Source: a virus
Virus record (IMG/VR): IMGVR_UViG_3300025086_000110
Coordinates: 1 to 34,514 of that record
Length of the DNA stretch: 34,514 nucleotides
Direction: 5' to 3' (one strand)
Below are positions 8,401 through 15,817 of this stretch, in pieces; within the stretch, counting starts at the first letter, position 1; every line of letters starts with the position of its first letter. Under the pieces are notes generated by a model, which saw only the letters and a program-made list of their open reading frames with translations, did no database searches and was not told the origin of the DNA. The position numbers and the translations under genes were made by a program.

Positions 8401-8927
8401 CTACCTTCATTTGGATCAAAAACTGTTAAATCTGATACAGCTCCTGCACTCATACCTCTCAAACCTGTTTTTACTATGCTACCTTTTAAACCAGCATATT
8501 TAAAAAATTTATTTGGTCCAATCATACCAGTAATAAATCTTGACATACTTTCAGTAATATTACCTGCTGTTGTTTGAGGTTTGTGAAACTCAGGGAATTG
8601 TCTTTTATCTATATAACCTTCTGCTTTCCATTTTGAAGGAGGAATAAATCTTGGTATAAAATCTCTAAAAGATGTTTTACCATCTCCGTCACCAAACTCT
8701 AATCCACCTAAAGGAATAACATTTTCTTCTAAAAAATCTGCTGTTTCTTCAACCGCATTTACAACACCTTGAGGTGCAGATAATGCCATATCTCCTAAAG
8801 TATTCCAAAAATTAAAATCTTGTTCGTCAGGCTCTTTTATTAATCCTGAATTAATAGGTTGGTGTTTTGGATATTCTACAGAAAAATTTTCTAAAGCCTT
8901 TAATGATTTTTCATTTAATTTGGTCAT
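5460..8927 (-). CDS. Large internal virion protein (1155 aa)
   Basis: The largest gene, placed where T7-like phages keep the ejected core proteins gp15/gp16. I cannot assign it to a named family by motif. Visible features: an N-terminal region with amphipathic and glycine-rich segments (about 130-240), a lysine-rich helical region (about 225-320), long charged helices (about 320-430), then a region with aromatic and hydrophobic segments around 510-780. No lytic transglycosylase E-x-S motif stands out. Its size, position between the 487-aa coiled protein and the fibre base, and single-base overlap with both neighbours support a role in the internal core or DNA ejection. This is inference from gene order. 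Confidence 0.7.
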   Translation of the reverse strand: MTKLNEKSLKALENFSVEYPKHQPINSGLIKEPDEQDFNFWNTLGDMALSAPQGVVNAVEETADFLEENVIPLGGLEFGDGDGKTSFRDFIPRFIPPSKWKAEGYIDKRQFPEFHKPQTTAGNITESMSRFITGMIGPNKFFKYAGLKGSIVKTGLRGMSAGAVSDLTVFDPNEGRLSDMLVEFDSPVLNNAVTQYLATDENDTEMEGRLKNVLEGMLIGGPLEILFGLKAFKKAKKTQDFNKKQEIYNEHGKAIKDLKKNKKTKRVKKILTEDNPGLKTEKILEKIKIGERTAKKDAESFIKKILNVRGFKNHQEVVEAVDQIENLFDDSVKEYLSSDVLKNTEAEELANILARDKDEIIKALPKDAEKAKQATVRMLATKKIIQEIAIDAKETGKKYLDEFGDNFENWTEEARKDIALKSTLLRDTVYFLKEQIRGAARVTQAGNISVTRAGGKRLNVDEMVASVNRFAKNPATLSAQWQKSSIEEIVDSVAKTRGQRSIEVFNSLYINSLLSGVFTHAVNIKSGIYEAVIRPIELISGGIIRGEKRNIALGFAQYKGMIMSMGDVVIATSKALRQGDALLDPLSRTQDNLQIVNGRAVRPISGENLGFQGFAGKAIDWFGTIVELPTRLLMSGDELLKQANFRGRMYANAVENTLDLGIPLYSREGIKNVESVFKSGFDKNGRANIKNNPIAADALQYARESTYTNDLKGGSKLDWGYKIQKFLNASPEFRFLMPFIRTPTNLWRHFGNRVPIAGFFTKQMQDLWRSGDRRARAEVLGRQFIGTSVTLYAADQVFGEVEDAQGNRYPAVTGNGPKDFSIKRVWLQNGWQPYSIARKNDDGTITYVQYSRLDPRFYIYGVLADIKENIFDNINDNDKQNAYASAILSVMANAGNKSYLRGISDVASLVANPTPKNFSKYAGNVVGNLIPFASFRSQGFPGAFDIQTEVNNVRSFNDKILDKIGQGNKYLEKRIDVLSGEPIERTPNSLYFNPNGFASLSTFLQGPSLVGRQVDVKSDTVLYEIMNLKVRLTEPREIKAKIVDLLSYKKNDTTAYQFWVQNIGKVEAPSGKFRGLTLKQALQKVINDEIRIGGKKYSSLSDGDQDFEGGKEYAIKKIYQTYKDYAEKRMYAEYPEVRLAVENALKTKIKVLKGN

Positions 8928-10381
8928 TATTCTGAACTACTATTTTCTAATATTTCTATAAATCTATTAAAGAAAGCATTTACATCACCTTCTCCTTTAT
9001 CATCAACATATCCATTAAGTTTTGCTCTAGTTTTAATTGCATTAACATTTTCAATACTAAATCTAGGATCATCACTAAATTTTTTTGGATCAGATGTGAA
9101 AAGTTGAAAAGCTAACATATTTGTTTTTATTTCTCTTTTTTCAGAAACTAAATCAAATTTATTTCTTTCTAAATTAAATGTGCTAAATTTTTCAATGTCT
9201 ATATCTTCATATTTATCAACTATTATTTTTCTTAAATCACCAGCATAATCAATTTTTTCTTCTATCGAAGCATCAGCATTTAATCTTAAATATTTATCAA
9301 ATCGAATATCATATTCCTTTTGTGCTTCTACTGCTTTTACTGGACTGTCTGCATCTCCCAAAGCTCCAAAATCATTTGTGAAAGATTTTCTTATAATAGA
9401 TTTTTGATTTGTTATGTATTCATTTAATTCTTTACCTTGATTAACACGATCAATACTATTTTCATGTTTTAATTTTTGAGCTATAATCTTTTCTTCTAAA
9501 TCATCTAATTTTTTTGCAGAAGCTCCAAAATCAACTTTAAAACCATTATCTCTCTCTATGTTTCTAGCTTCATCTATTAATGATTGAGCTTTATCAAAGT
9601 CTGCATTAGGATCACCAACAATAGTAATTTCAGTTATTTTATTTTCATAACCAGTTACTATTCCAGCAGCAAATTCAGCATTAGATAAAGTTTTTTCTCC
9701 ACCATTTAATGAGTCAAGTTTTTTAATTTTTTCAACTGAATTTTCCGTACCTGCAATAGATAAAATATCACCTGTAATTAAACTAGCATTAAATGCTTTT
9801 GTTTTTTTATTAAAAGTAAATTCATCTAATTCAAAATCATTTTTAAAACCATCTAGTAATATTTCACCTTCTTTTTTATATTTTGCTTTTAATTTTTCAT
9901 CTTTAGTAGTTGAATATTTAGCAGTTATATCATTTAATTTATTATTTATTGTTTCTAAAGATTGAGATTTAAGAGCTGTAAAAGAATTAGACTTTATTGT
10001 ATTTACATACTCAGGATATTCTAAAGCTAATTGATTATTTACTCTTTCTTTAATTCTTTTATTTTTTATAGATGCAAGATTTGTTTTTTTTAAATTATCA
10101 AAGTTTGTTGATAATGAATTTAATACTTGATCTTCATTTGCATTTTTTTCATTTTTTTTTATTAAAATATCTATTTCACCTTTAATGTTTTGACTAATTT
10201 TATTAGCTTCTAATTTTTCTGCTAAATCTCTTTTTTTTAAATGAAATTTTGTAACTTGTTCAGCAGCTGGTAGTATAGCTGAAGCAACCGAAGATGTAGG
10301 TGAAATTTGAATATTAGATTGAACCGATCCTGATTGATCTGTTATATTTTGTCTTGATTTAAATGTAGGAATTTTAACCAT
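8927..10381 (-). CDS. Internal virion protein, helical (484 aa)
   Basis: Begins MVKIPTFKSRQNITDQSGS at ATG 10381; a TTG nine bases further up is in frame but this ATG lies two bases after the upstream stop and is the more natural start. Most of the protein is charged, Lys/Glu/Asn-rich alpha helix with likely coiled coils (about 50-190 and 270-400), no signal peptide and no membrane segment. Position between a gp14-like protein and the 1155-aa protein matches the gp15 place in T7-like phages, so an inner-core or ejection role is inferred. No enzymatic motif is visible. Confidence 0.7.
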   Translation of the reverse strand: MVKIPTFKSRQNITDQSGSVQSNIQISPTSSVASAILPAAEQVTKFHLKKRDLAEKLEANKISQNIKGEIDILIKKNEKNANEDQVLNSLSTNFDNLKKTNLASIKNKRIKERVNNQLALEYPEYVNTIKSNSFTALKSQSLETINNKLNDITAKYSTTKDEKLKAKYKKEGEILLDGFKNDFELDEFTFNKKTKAFNASLITGDILSIAGTENSVEKIKKLDSLNGGEKTLSNAEFAAGIVTGYENKITEITIVGDPNADFDKAQSLIDEARNIERDNGFKVDFGASAKKLDDLEEKIIAQKLKHENSIDRVNQGKELNEYITNQKSIIRKSFTNDFGALGDADSPVKAVEAQKEYDIRFDKYLRLNADASIEEKIDYAGDLRKIIVDKYEDIDIEKFSTFNLERNKFDLVSEKREIKTNMLAFQLFTSDPKKFSDDPRFSIENVNAIKTRAKLNGYVDDKGEGDVNAFFNRFIEILENSSSE

Positions 10382-10382
10382 C

Positions 10383-10841
10383 TTAACCAAATCCTGTTAG
10401 TAAACTTGTTCCAGCTTGTGCGTAGTAACCAAGCTCTGCTGCTCTAGCATTGTTTCTAGCAATATTACCTCTTATTCTTGCAAAATTTGCTTCTTCAAAT
10501 TTTCTTGATTTGTTTATATTAGCATTATATTCAATTAAATCTTTTTCAATTTCTGCTTCTTTTGCATTATTAGCTAAAATTTCTAATCCAGTTCCTGATA
10601 ATTCAACACCTGAAAATAATAATTTTGTGGTTGTTTCTCCTTGTAGTTTTACAAATTCTTTATCAAATCTTGCAATATCAAATTCTTTTTTTTGTTCTAT
10701 TGCTTGTGCGTCTTGCTCTAATACTTTAGCATTTCTATTTTGAATATCTTGATTATATTTACCAGCTGCACTAGCTTGTCTACCAGCTGCTGTTGCTGCT
10801 ATTGCTGTTACTGTTGCTGCTACTGGTGCTACCCAACTCAT
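10383..10841 (-). CDS. Internal virion protein, T7 gp14-like (152 aa)
   Basis: Starts MSWVAPVAATVTAIAATAAG, a small-residue hydrophobic segment, followed by A-Y/A-Q-rich helices with a repeated A-x-x-x-E-Q-x-x-x pattern, a central F-x-G-V-E-L-S-G-T-G-L-E-I-L, and a C-terminal G-Y-Y-A-Q-A-G-T-S-L-L-T-G-F-G. Such proteins in T7-like phages form part of the inner core and the channel across the cell envelope. It lies directly downstream of the GNAT-like gp13 analogue with no gap (stop of that gene at 10,842). The assignment is by architecture and order. Confidence 0.7.
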   Translation of the reverse strand: MSWVAPVAATVTAIAATAAGRQASAAGKYNQDIQNRNAKVLEQDAQAIEQKKEFDIARFDKEFVKLQGETTTKLLFSGVELSGTGLEILANNAKEAEIEKDLIEYNANINKSRKFEEANFARIRGNIARNNARAAELGYYAQAGTSLLTGFG

Positions 10842-11294
10842 TTAAAAAATCCTCGCATATCTATAATGATCTGAACCATCAAAACCATAATGTTTCATCA
10901 GACCTTCGTTTTCTAATCCTAACCATTTAGCAAACTTTAGACCAACTTTAAAGTCTGCTCTTACAGCAGTTTGAACTCTTTTTATTTTATTTTGTCTAGC
11001 TAGTCTTGCAAAATTTTTTTTAATAGCTCTTGCTATGACTAATGGATGATCCCAAACTTTACTTGTTGCCAAAACCCAACCCTCTGCTACACCACCCCAA
11101 ATGATTTTCATTCCAGCAGATGCGATAGGTTCATTGTTAATCATGCAAGTGTAAGCCAATCCTTGTTGTTCAAGTTCCATTGCGTCACCATCAAACTGAG
11201 CATCCTTATCCATAAGAACGTGGTTCATTTGACTAGCAAGAATAATCTTACCATGCTTTGAGATATAAGGCACTATATTTAGTAATTTATCCAT
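10842..11294 (-). CDS. GNAT-like protein, analogue of T7 gp13 (150 aa)
   Basis: Layout suits a GCN5-type acetyltransferase fold: N-terminal helix, strand with L-A-Y-T-C-M-I-N-N-E-P-I-A-S-A-G-M, a central W-x-L-A-T-S region, a helix R-A-I-K-K-N-F-A-R-L, and the typical late strand-helix A-V-R-A-D-F-K-V-G-L-K-F-A-K-W-L-G-L-E-N-E-G. A clear Q/R-x-x-G-x-G/A acetyl-CoA loop is not present, so catalytic activity is doubtful. T7 gp13 and relatives sit at this place between tail tube B and gp14 and are needed for virion maturation. The start overlaps tail tube B by 8 bases. Confidence 0.68.
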   Translation of the reverse strand: MDKLLNIVPYISKHGKIILASQMNHVLMDKDAQFDGDAMELEQQGLAYTCMINNEPIASAGMKIIWGGVAEGWVLATSKVWDHPLVIARAIKKNFARLARQNKIKRVQTAVRADFKVGLKFAKWLGLENEGLMKHYGFDGSDHYRYARIF

Positions 11295-13548
11295 CGTTTG
11301 TAACTAGATTTGGGTATAACGATAAAACAGTTAAGGGTAAAGGTTGAGTTTGTCTAACAAAGATAAACCCATCTGTTTCATAGTTTCCTCTAAACTCTAT
11401 CTCCTTATCTCCTGTAAATACAGGTATTGCAGTGTCCATATCATCAGCAGATGATCTAAAAGGTATTCTTTCCATATTACTTAGATCAGGTCCAACTTCT
11501 ACACCAACGCTTTCAAATAATCTTAATGAAATATCATATATTCTTTTTGTTTTACCTTGTGATGTACCATTAGCAGCTCCTGCATCTAATCTCATCGTTT
11601 GTAGTAAAGATGTATAAGACAAACCTACTTTGACTTTAGTAGATGATCGATCCAAAGTTATAGCTCCTGAACTTACAGTCTTGTCAGGATGTGTTGAGCC
11701 ATCAGCTAAAATCGATACAGTCTGACCTTCTAAATGTTCTAATCCTGTAATCGTTGTTGTGGCACTACCACTATAATCAAGTTGTGAATCTAAAAAATTA
11801 AATGTCGTATTATCTGTTTCTGTAAAATCATAATTATTTAAATATTCTACATATCTTCTTGTAACACTATTAATGGTTCTTTTTACAATAACATAAACTT
11901 GATACTCAGTATCGTCTGTAGGTATAACAGCTACGCTTTCACAAACTGCATTACCTGAACCAAAACTACCACCAAAAATTTGTCTATGCCAAGCTGTAAC
12001 TTCTTGTTCTCTTTGATAGGTTAAGCCAATTAACTCACCATCATTTCTTGTCATCCAAACAATCTGATTAGGCTCTTGTTGATATGCCATCTGTGTTATA
12101 CCACCTTCAGTAATATGTTCTGCAAGGATTGTCATATCAGGTGCAAGGTAACCATCAACGTCAAAGTTATAAGCTAGTTCTCTAATCTTTCTTTTTGCTC
12201 TTTGTAAAAAGAGAGTTGCATTACCTGCTGAGATAGCATCGACATTTGCTGCACCATGATTAGATTGTTTTTTAATTAATATGTTTGTAGGTGTAATAGC
12301 AACATCTGTCCCTCCTCCTGATACAGTAAACTCACCACCAGCTGTTCCAACGATTAAAGTTCTTGTTGCTGTCATAAATCTAATGGCATTTACTTGGTTA
12401 GATGCAATGGTATAAATAATAGCATCATCATCAGCTATCGTTCCGCCAATGTTTGCATCCATGTTTTCATAATCACCTGATCTTGAAAAAAATAAAGTTT
12501 GAGGTTCATTGCTTGTACCTGCAAAAACTAATCTTTGTTCAAAGAAAGTTACAGAGGATGGATGACCTGTTGTATCTGAAAAAGAACCTAGCCTCCAATC
12601 TGCTGTAGCACTTGCACCTGATAAAGCTGTTATAATTGTAATTGTTGCATTTGTTGTATCTGTAACTCCAGTTATCTTTGCATAACCGCCATTAAGAAAA
12701 ACAAATCTACCAACGTCTGTTGAAAGAAAACCTGATCCACTATTTATTCCTGTTACCGCAGAAGCAACTAAAGATATTCCTGTGCCTACTGCTGATTGAC
12801 CAGGATTTAAAGTTGTGTCTGTTGTATTTGCATCTTGCATTGGTCCTTTGGTAAAATCAACATCAGTCAAAGTCCAAGAGGTATGACCTGTTCTTGAAAG
12901 TTTTTCTACTTCGTGATTAGGATGAGTTATATACATCACGTCAGCAGACTGTGCATATTTAATATCAAATAGTTCTGCTGTTAAATATGGAGTAGATATT
13001 TCAAAAACTCTATTCGCTACACCGCCTGAAGCATAAGCAGTAAAACCTGTACCATTGATATTTGTGCCATCAACATCTGTAATCTCAAATGTATTTGTTG
13101 TTTTGTTTGCAACTAAATATCTTTTATTATTAAGTTCTGTCATACCTGCAACACTTGTAATAGATATTTCATCACCATTACTATAGCCATGACTTGTTGC
13201 TGTAATAACAACTGGATTAGCTTGAGTTGCTCCACTTATTGTTTTATCGCCTTCTAATATCTGACCATTATCTTTATAGAAACGAATATACTGATTACCA
13301 AACTCCATCATATAAGTTTGTGTTGTAGAAAATTCAAAAGGTATTAATCTTGTTTTAGCTGCACTACTTTTTACTTCAGCTACAAAACGTGAACCTGATC
13401 TTCTTGCTGCTGAACCATGAGGATAAATAATCATGTTCTCTAAAGTCTTACAGCCTGAAGAATATTTATTTAAATCATTACGACCATCGAGTCTTGGTGA
13501 TAATTCACCGCCAGTGAAGTTAGTTAATTGAACTGCAACTCTTGCCAT
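11287..13548 (-). CDS. Tail tubular protein B (753 aa)
   Basis: Recognisable as the T7 gp12-like nozzle protein by its N-terminus: F-T-G-G-E-L-S-P-R-L-D-G-R-x-D-L-x-K-Y around residues 11-29, then C-x-x-L-E-N-M-I-I-Y-P-H-G-x-A-x-R-R-S-G-S-R-F-V, and T-T-Q-T-Y-M-M-E-F-G-N-Q-Y-I-R-F-Y. Further on come W-x-L-G-S-F, G-H-P-S-S-V-T-F-F-E-Q-R-L-V-F-A-G and S-R-S-G-D-Y-E-N-M. The length is in the usual range. It forms the distal tail tube and lies three bases after tail tube A. Later strand-rich segments (residues about 230-330) may be an inserted domain. Confidence 0.92.
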   Translation of the reverse strand: MARVAVQLTNFTGGELSPRLDGRNDLNKYSSGCKTLENMIIYPHGSAARRSGSRFVAEVKSSAAKTRLIPFEFSTTQTYMMEFGNQYIRFYKDNGQILEGDKTISGATQANPVVITATSHGYSNGDEISITSVAGMTELNNKRYLVANKTTNTFEITDVDGTNINGTGFTAYASGGVANRVFEISTPYLTAELFDIKYAQSADVMYITHPNHEVEKLSRTGHTSWTLTDVDFTKGPMQDANTTDTTLNPGQSAVGTGISLVASAVTGINSGSGFLSTDVGRFVFLNGGYAKITGVTDTTNATITIITALSGASATADWRLGSFSDTTGHPSSVTFFEQRLVFAGTSNEPQTLFFSRSGDYENMDANIGGTIADDDAIIYTIASNQVNAIRFMTATRTLIVGTAGGEFTVSGGGTDVAITPTNILIKKQSNHGAANVDAISAGNATLFLQRAKRKIRELAYNFDVDGYLAPDMTILAEHITEGGITQMAYQQEPNQIVWMTRNDGELIGLTYQREQEVTAWHRQIFGGSFGSGNAVCESVAVIPTDDTEYQVYVIVKRTINSVTRRYVEYLNNYDFTETDNTTFNFLDSQLDYSGSATTTITGLEHLEGQTVSILADGSTHPDKTVSSGAITLDRSSTKVKVGLSYTSLLQTMRLDAGAANGTSQGKTKRIYDISLRLFESVGVEVGPDLSNMERIPFRSSADDMDTAIPVFTGDKEIEFRGNYETDGFIFVRQTQPLPLTVLSLYPNLVTNDG

Positions 13549-13551
13549 GTA

Positions 13552-14133
13552 TTAGAACCTCGAATTGATAAACGTATCAGCTCCAATAACATCCGCCATT
13601 CCTTTTTCAGGGTTCATGTTTTGACCCTCTGTTGAATCTACAAATCTAGCTTCTTTTAATTTCTGTTGAAACAAATCATACATATTTTTAGCTACAGGAT
13701 TTGAAGAGGTTACAGCATAAGCAATGTCAGCAGCTAAAGCAGCTGATAAAGTTTCTCTTAATAATTCATCATATTCATTAGGGTCAGTAACTCTTGAAAC
13801 ATATAAAATTTTCATTGAAGAATTGTCTGTTAATATTTTCCTACCTTCAATTTTATAATCTGAATCAAAATCTAATATGGTTAAAACTCTTAAACAATCA
13901 GCAGGTAAAGTAAATTGTGATGTGAAACCCCATGCTGGAGTATCGCTATCTGCTGCTAGTTCTACTCTTTTTTGTAAAGAATTCCATGGATGTGATCTGA
14001 ATACTGAATCTCTTATTTGTGTAAATCTAGCATTGCATAGTCTAGCATTTTTAGAATCTTCAGTTAAAGTTATGATTGTTGATGCTCCTAACTGATTTAA
14101 TGCTCCGTTACAAATGTCCACTATTGATGCCAT
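13552..14133 (-). CDS. Tail tubular protein A (193 aa)
   Basis: A T7 gp11-like head-tail adaptor: N-terminal I-C-N-G-A-L-N-Q-L-G, R-L-C-N-A-R-F, R-D-S-V-F-R-S-H-P-W-N-S-L-Q-K-R and F-T-L-P-A-D-C-L-R-V are the usual gatekeeper motifs. The length matches the family. It starts right after the intrinsic terminator at 14,163-14,186, with no ribosome site of its own that I can see before the ATG, so its expression should depend on read-through or a promoter in the 30 AT-rich bases between. Confidence 0.9.
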   Translation of the reverse strand: MASIVDICNGALNQLGASTIITLTEDSKNARLCNARFTQIRDSVFRSHPWNSLQKRVELAADSDTPAWGFTSQFTLPADCLRVLTILDFDSDYKIEGRKILTDNSSMKILYVSRVTDPNEYDELLRETLSAALAADIAYAVTSSNPVAKNMYDLFQQKLKEARFVDSTEGQNMNPEKGMADVIGADTFINSRF

Positions 14134-14162
14134 AATATTTTATATTCTAAAATTTAAATAAA

Positions 14163-14186
14163 AGATAGGGGATTTCTCCCCTATCT
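14163..14186 (-). terminator. Intrinsic terminator between head and tail genes
   Basis: Perfect 10-base-pair stem (AGATAGGGGA with TCCCCTATCT) around a 4-base loop that reads GAAA on the transcribed (leftward) strand, followed on that strand by TTTATTTAAATTTT. This has the form of an intrinsic terminator. It sits after the capsid and decoration genes, so it should let capsid mRNA accumulate above tail mRNA. Confidence 0.85.
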
Positions 14187-14197
14187 CTATAACATGA

Positions 14198-14677
14198 TTA
14201 ATTAACTACGTATGAAATATTCCAAGACATAGTACCGATAGTACCACCAGCAGCTGCCATTGTAGCAGCTATGTAGTAATATCCTCCAGGGTCTGTAGAA
14301 TCACCAGCTAATTCAAACATTTTTTTACCAGCAGTGTCGATGTCAGCAGCTTCGAATCTAACGTCTGCCATTGCAGCAGCATCAGCTACCGCAGTTGCAA
14401 AAACATCTTCATCTTTAACTGTTCCATCAGTTTTGTATATGCCGACATTGAAAGTACACGATCCACCTAATGTGTCTGAACCAATGAATAAACTTGGCAC
14501 AGCAGCATTTGAAGGGATCGGTGCTAACATAACAACATCGTCATTATCACTATCACCTGCTGCTAATTCAACTGTTCCATGTGCTGTTCTTAAAACACCA
14601 TGTAGTTCAGCTGAATTGTTAGCAACTTGAGGGGATGCCTCAAAGTTTGCAACTAGGTCTGTATTTTTAGTTCCCAT
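14198..14677 (-). CDS. Putative capsid decoration or head protein (159 aa)
   Basis: Starts MGTKNTDLVANFEASPQVAN and is rich in Ala, Gly, Asp and Thr. It has the arrangement L-A-P-I-P-S-N-A-A-V-P-S-L-F-I-G, then F-N-V-G-I-Y-K-T-D-G-T-V and E-D-V-F-A-T-A-V, a beta-sandwich-like small protein I recall downstream of capsid genes in several podoviruses. It sits 18 bases after the capsid stop and just before a terminator, so it should be made at capsid-like levels. A GAGGAT ribosome site precedes the ATG. A head-surface role is inferred from position and acidic composition. Confidence 0.65.
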   Translation of the reverse strand: MGTKNTDLVANFEASPQVANNSAELHGVLRTAHGTVELAAGDSDNDDVVMLAPIPSNAAVPSLFIGSDTLGGSCTFNVGIYKTDGTVKDEDVFATAVADAAAMADVRFEAADIDTAGKKMFELAGDSTDPGGYYYIAATMAAAGGTIGTMSWNISYVVN

Positions 14678-14695
14678 AACTTTTATCCTCCTCTA

Positions 14696-15550
14696 TTACG
14701 ATTCTGTACATTGTACTTCAACAACTTTATCTTCTTCCATTCTAGTTGCTCCGAAAGATGCACAGTAGTAAACTTGTGTAGCATACCCTTTGTCTGATCT
14801 TTCATCGATTCTAGCCATAACGTCTTTACCTACGCCAAGAGCAATTCCGTCTTGAGCATAAGCTATGCACGATCTTGTTGTGCCGTCTAAAGATAGTCTG
14901 TTTGATACAATGAAGTTAAAACCAAGAAACGAATTGATCTCACCATTTGCCAATGCTTTGACAGTGTTGAAATCTGAACTTGTTACCTCAGTTGTTCCAA
15001 GTAAATCAGTGATCTGTTTAGGACCAACAATGATAAATCTTGGGATTGATGGATCAACACTATTTAAATCAAGAGTCTGTTTTGCAGTTCTTAATTTTGC
15101 AATAGTTAAACCAGCAGAACCATGTACGATTTGATTCGCATTAGCTGTGCTAGTTGATCCTGTTTCACCAGTGAACGCTGTTCCTAAAGCGGCACTAATG
15201 ATTTCATCATCCATAGCTCTACCCATAGCAAACGCTGCAGCTTGAGCATAAGATGATGTTGGGTCGATTAAAAGACGTACTTTGTCTTGTTCGTCAATCA
15301 AATCAGCAAATTCATAATCCACTAGAGATACCCTTCTTCTTGCATGAGGAGTATCAATCTGAGGAGTATCAGAATGTCTGCTCGTTCTTTTTACAGCAGT
15401 CACTGATCCAACTTGATCGAAGAAAGCATTTTTTCCTACAACGCTTTCAACTCGTACTTTATCTCTTAACAACGAACCCATTTGTTGTGACAACATTTGA
15501 ATGTTAGCAGAGTACTGCTGAACAAATGCTGTAGTTACTTGTGATGACAT
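14696..15550 (-). CDS. Major capsid protein (284 aa)
   Basis: Position (after scaffold, before decoration protein), length and content point to an HK97-fold capsid. Landmarks: N-terminal A-F-V-Q-Q-Y-S-A-N-I-Q-M-L-S-Q-Q, an E-loop-like region with D-T-P-H-A-R-R-R-V-S-L-V-D-Y-E, the helix D-K-V-R-L-L-I-D-P-T-S-S-Y-A-Q-A-A-A-F-A-M-G-R, and late strands including C-I-A-Y-A-Q-D-G-I-A-L-G-V-G and D-K-G-Y-A-T-Q-V-Y-Y-C-A-S-F-G-A-T-R. The ATG has a GGGAGA ribosome site. Codon choice appears less AT-biased here than in the small genes. The preceding 93 bases can form competing hairpins. Confidence 0.88.
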   Translation of the reverse strand: MSSQVTTAFVQQYSANIQMLSQQMGSLLRDKVRVESVVGKNAFFDQVGSVTAVKRTSRHSDTPQIDTPHARRRVSLVDYEFADLIDEQDKVRLLIDPTSSYAQAAAFAMGRAMDDEIISAALGTAFTGETGSTSTANANQIVHGSAGLTIAKLRTAKQTLDLNSVDPSIPRFIIVGPKQITDLLGTTEVTSSDFNTVKALANGEINSFLGFNFIVSNRLSLDGTTRSCIAYAQDGIALGVGKDVMARIDERSDKGYATQVYYCASFGATRMEEDKVVEVQCTES

Positions 15551-15643
15551 ATTAGTCTCCCATTGTTAAGTTTAGTTATAATCAGAAAGGTTCTCTGTCG
15601 AGAGACAGGCATCTCTTGGATTTAAAGTCTTTTAGACTAGAGT
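15551..15643 (-). promoter_or_regulatory. Structured leader of the capsid gene
   Basis: In a region where genes otherwise touch or overlap, these 93 non-coding bases lead into the capsid start. On the leftward strand they contain two mutually exclusive 5-bp hairpins around 15,592-15,608 (CTGTC/GACAG with loop TCTC, or TCTCT/AGAGA with loop CGAC), a hairpin at 15,626-15,638 (AGTCT/AGACT), and a 14-base inverted repeat at 15,633-15,646 that overlaps the upstream stop codon. A weak promoter-like pair (TCGACA and TATAAC, 15 bases apart) is also present. Transcript stabilisation, translational control or a capsid promoter are all possible. Confidence 0.5.
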
Positions 15644-15817
15644 CTATTCCCTCTTGTCAGTAGGGTTCTTTCGAATTGTCCCACCTTTTATCCATTTATA
15701 ATATTTATCACAAATTGGCAAGGGGTCTTTTTTTTGATACTCCGTACCTGTTTCTTTTACGATACGGAGTATTTCTAATCTTACTTCTTCTTGATTTAAA
15801 TGATCGTTACTTGGCAT
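15644..15817 (-). CDS. Small conserved-looking protein between scaffold and capsid (57 aa)
   Basis: Reads MPSNDHLNQEEVRLEILRIV and ends N-P-T-D-K-R-E. Residues 10-25 form an amphipathic helix, then come P-L-P-I-C-D-K-Y-Y-K-W-I-K-G-G. The ATG lies inside the end of the scaffold gene (11-base overlap), which suggests coupled translation. The frame is open over all 57 codons. No known family is recognised. Its place between scaffold and capsid suggests a head-assembly helper or a minor virion protein; this is inference only. Confidence 0.7.
   Translation of the reverse strand: MPSNDHLNQEEVRLEILRIVKETGTEYQKKDPLPICDKYYKWIKGGTIRKNPTDKRE

Noticed and set aside
14334-14630. Rightward 98-residue open frame inside the decoration gene
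   Set aside because: Lies wholly opposite a structural gene, has no ribosome site and shows Ala/Ser composition that mirrors the other strand.
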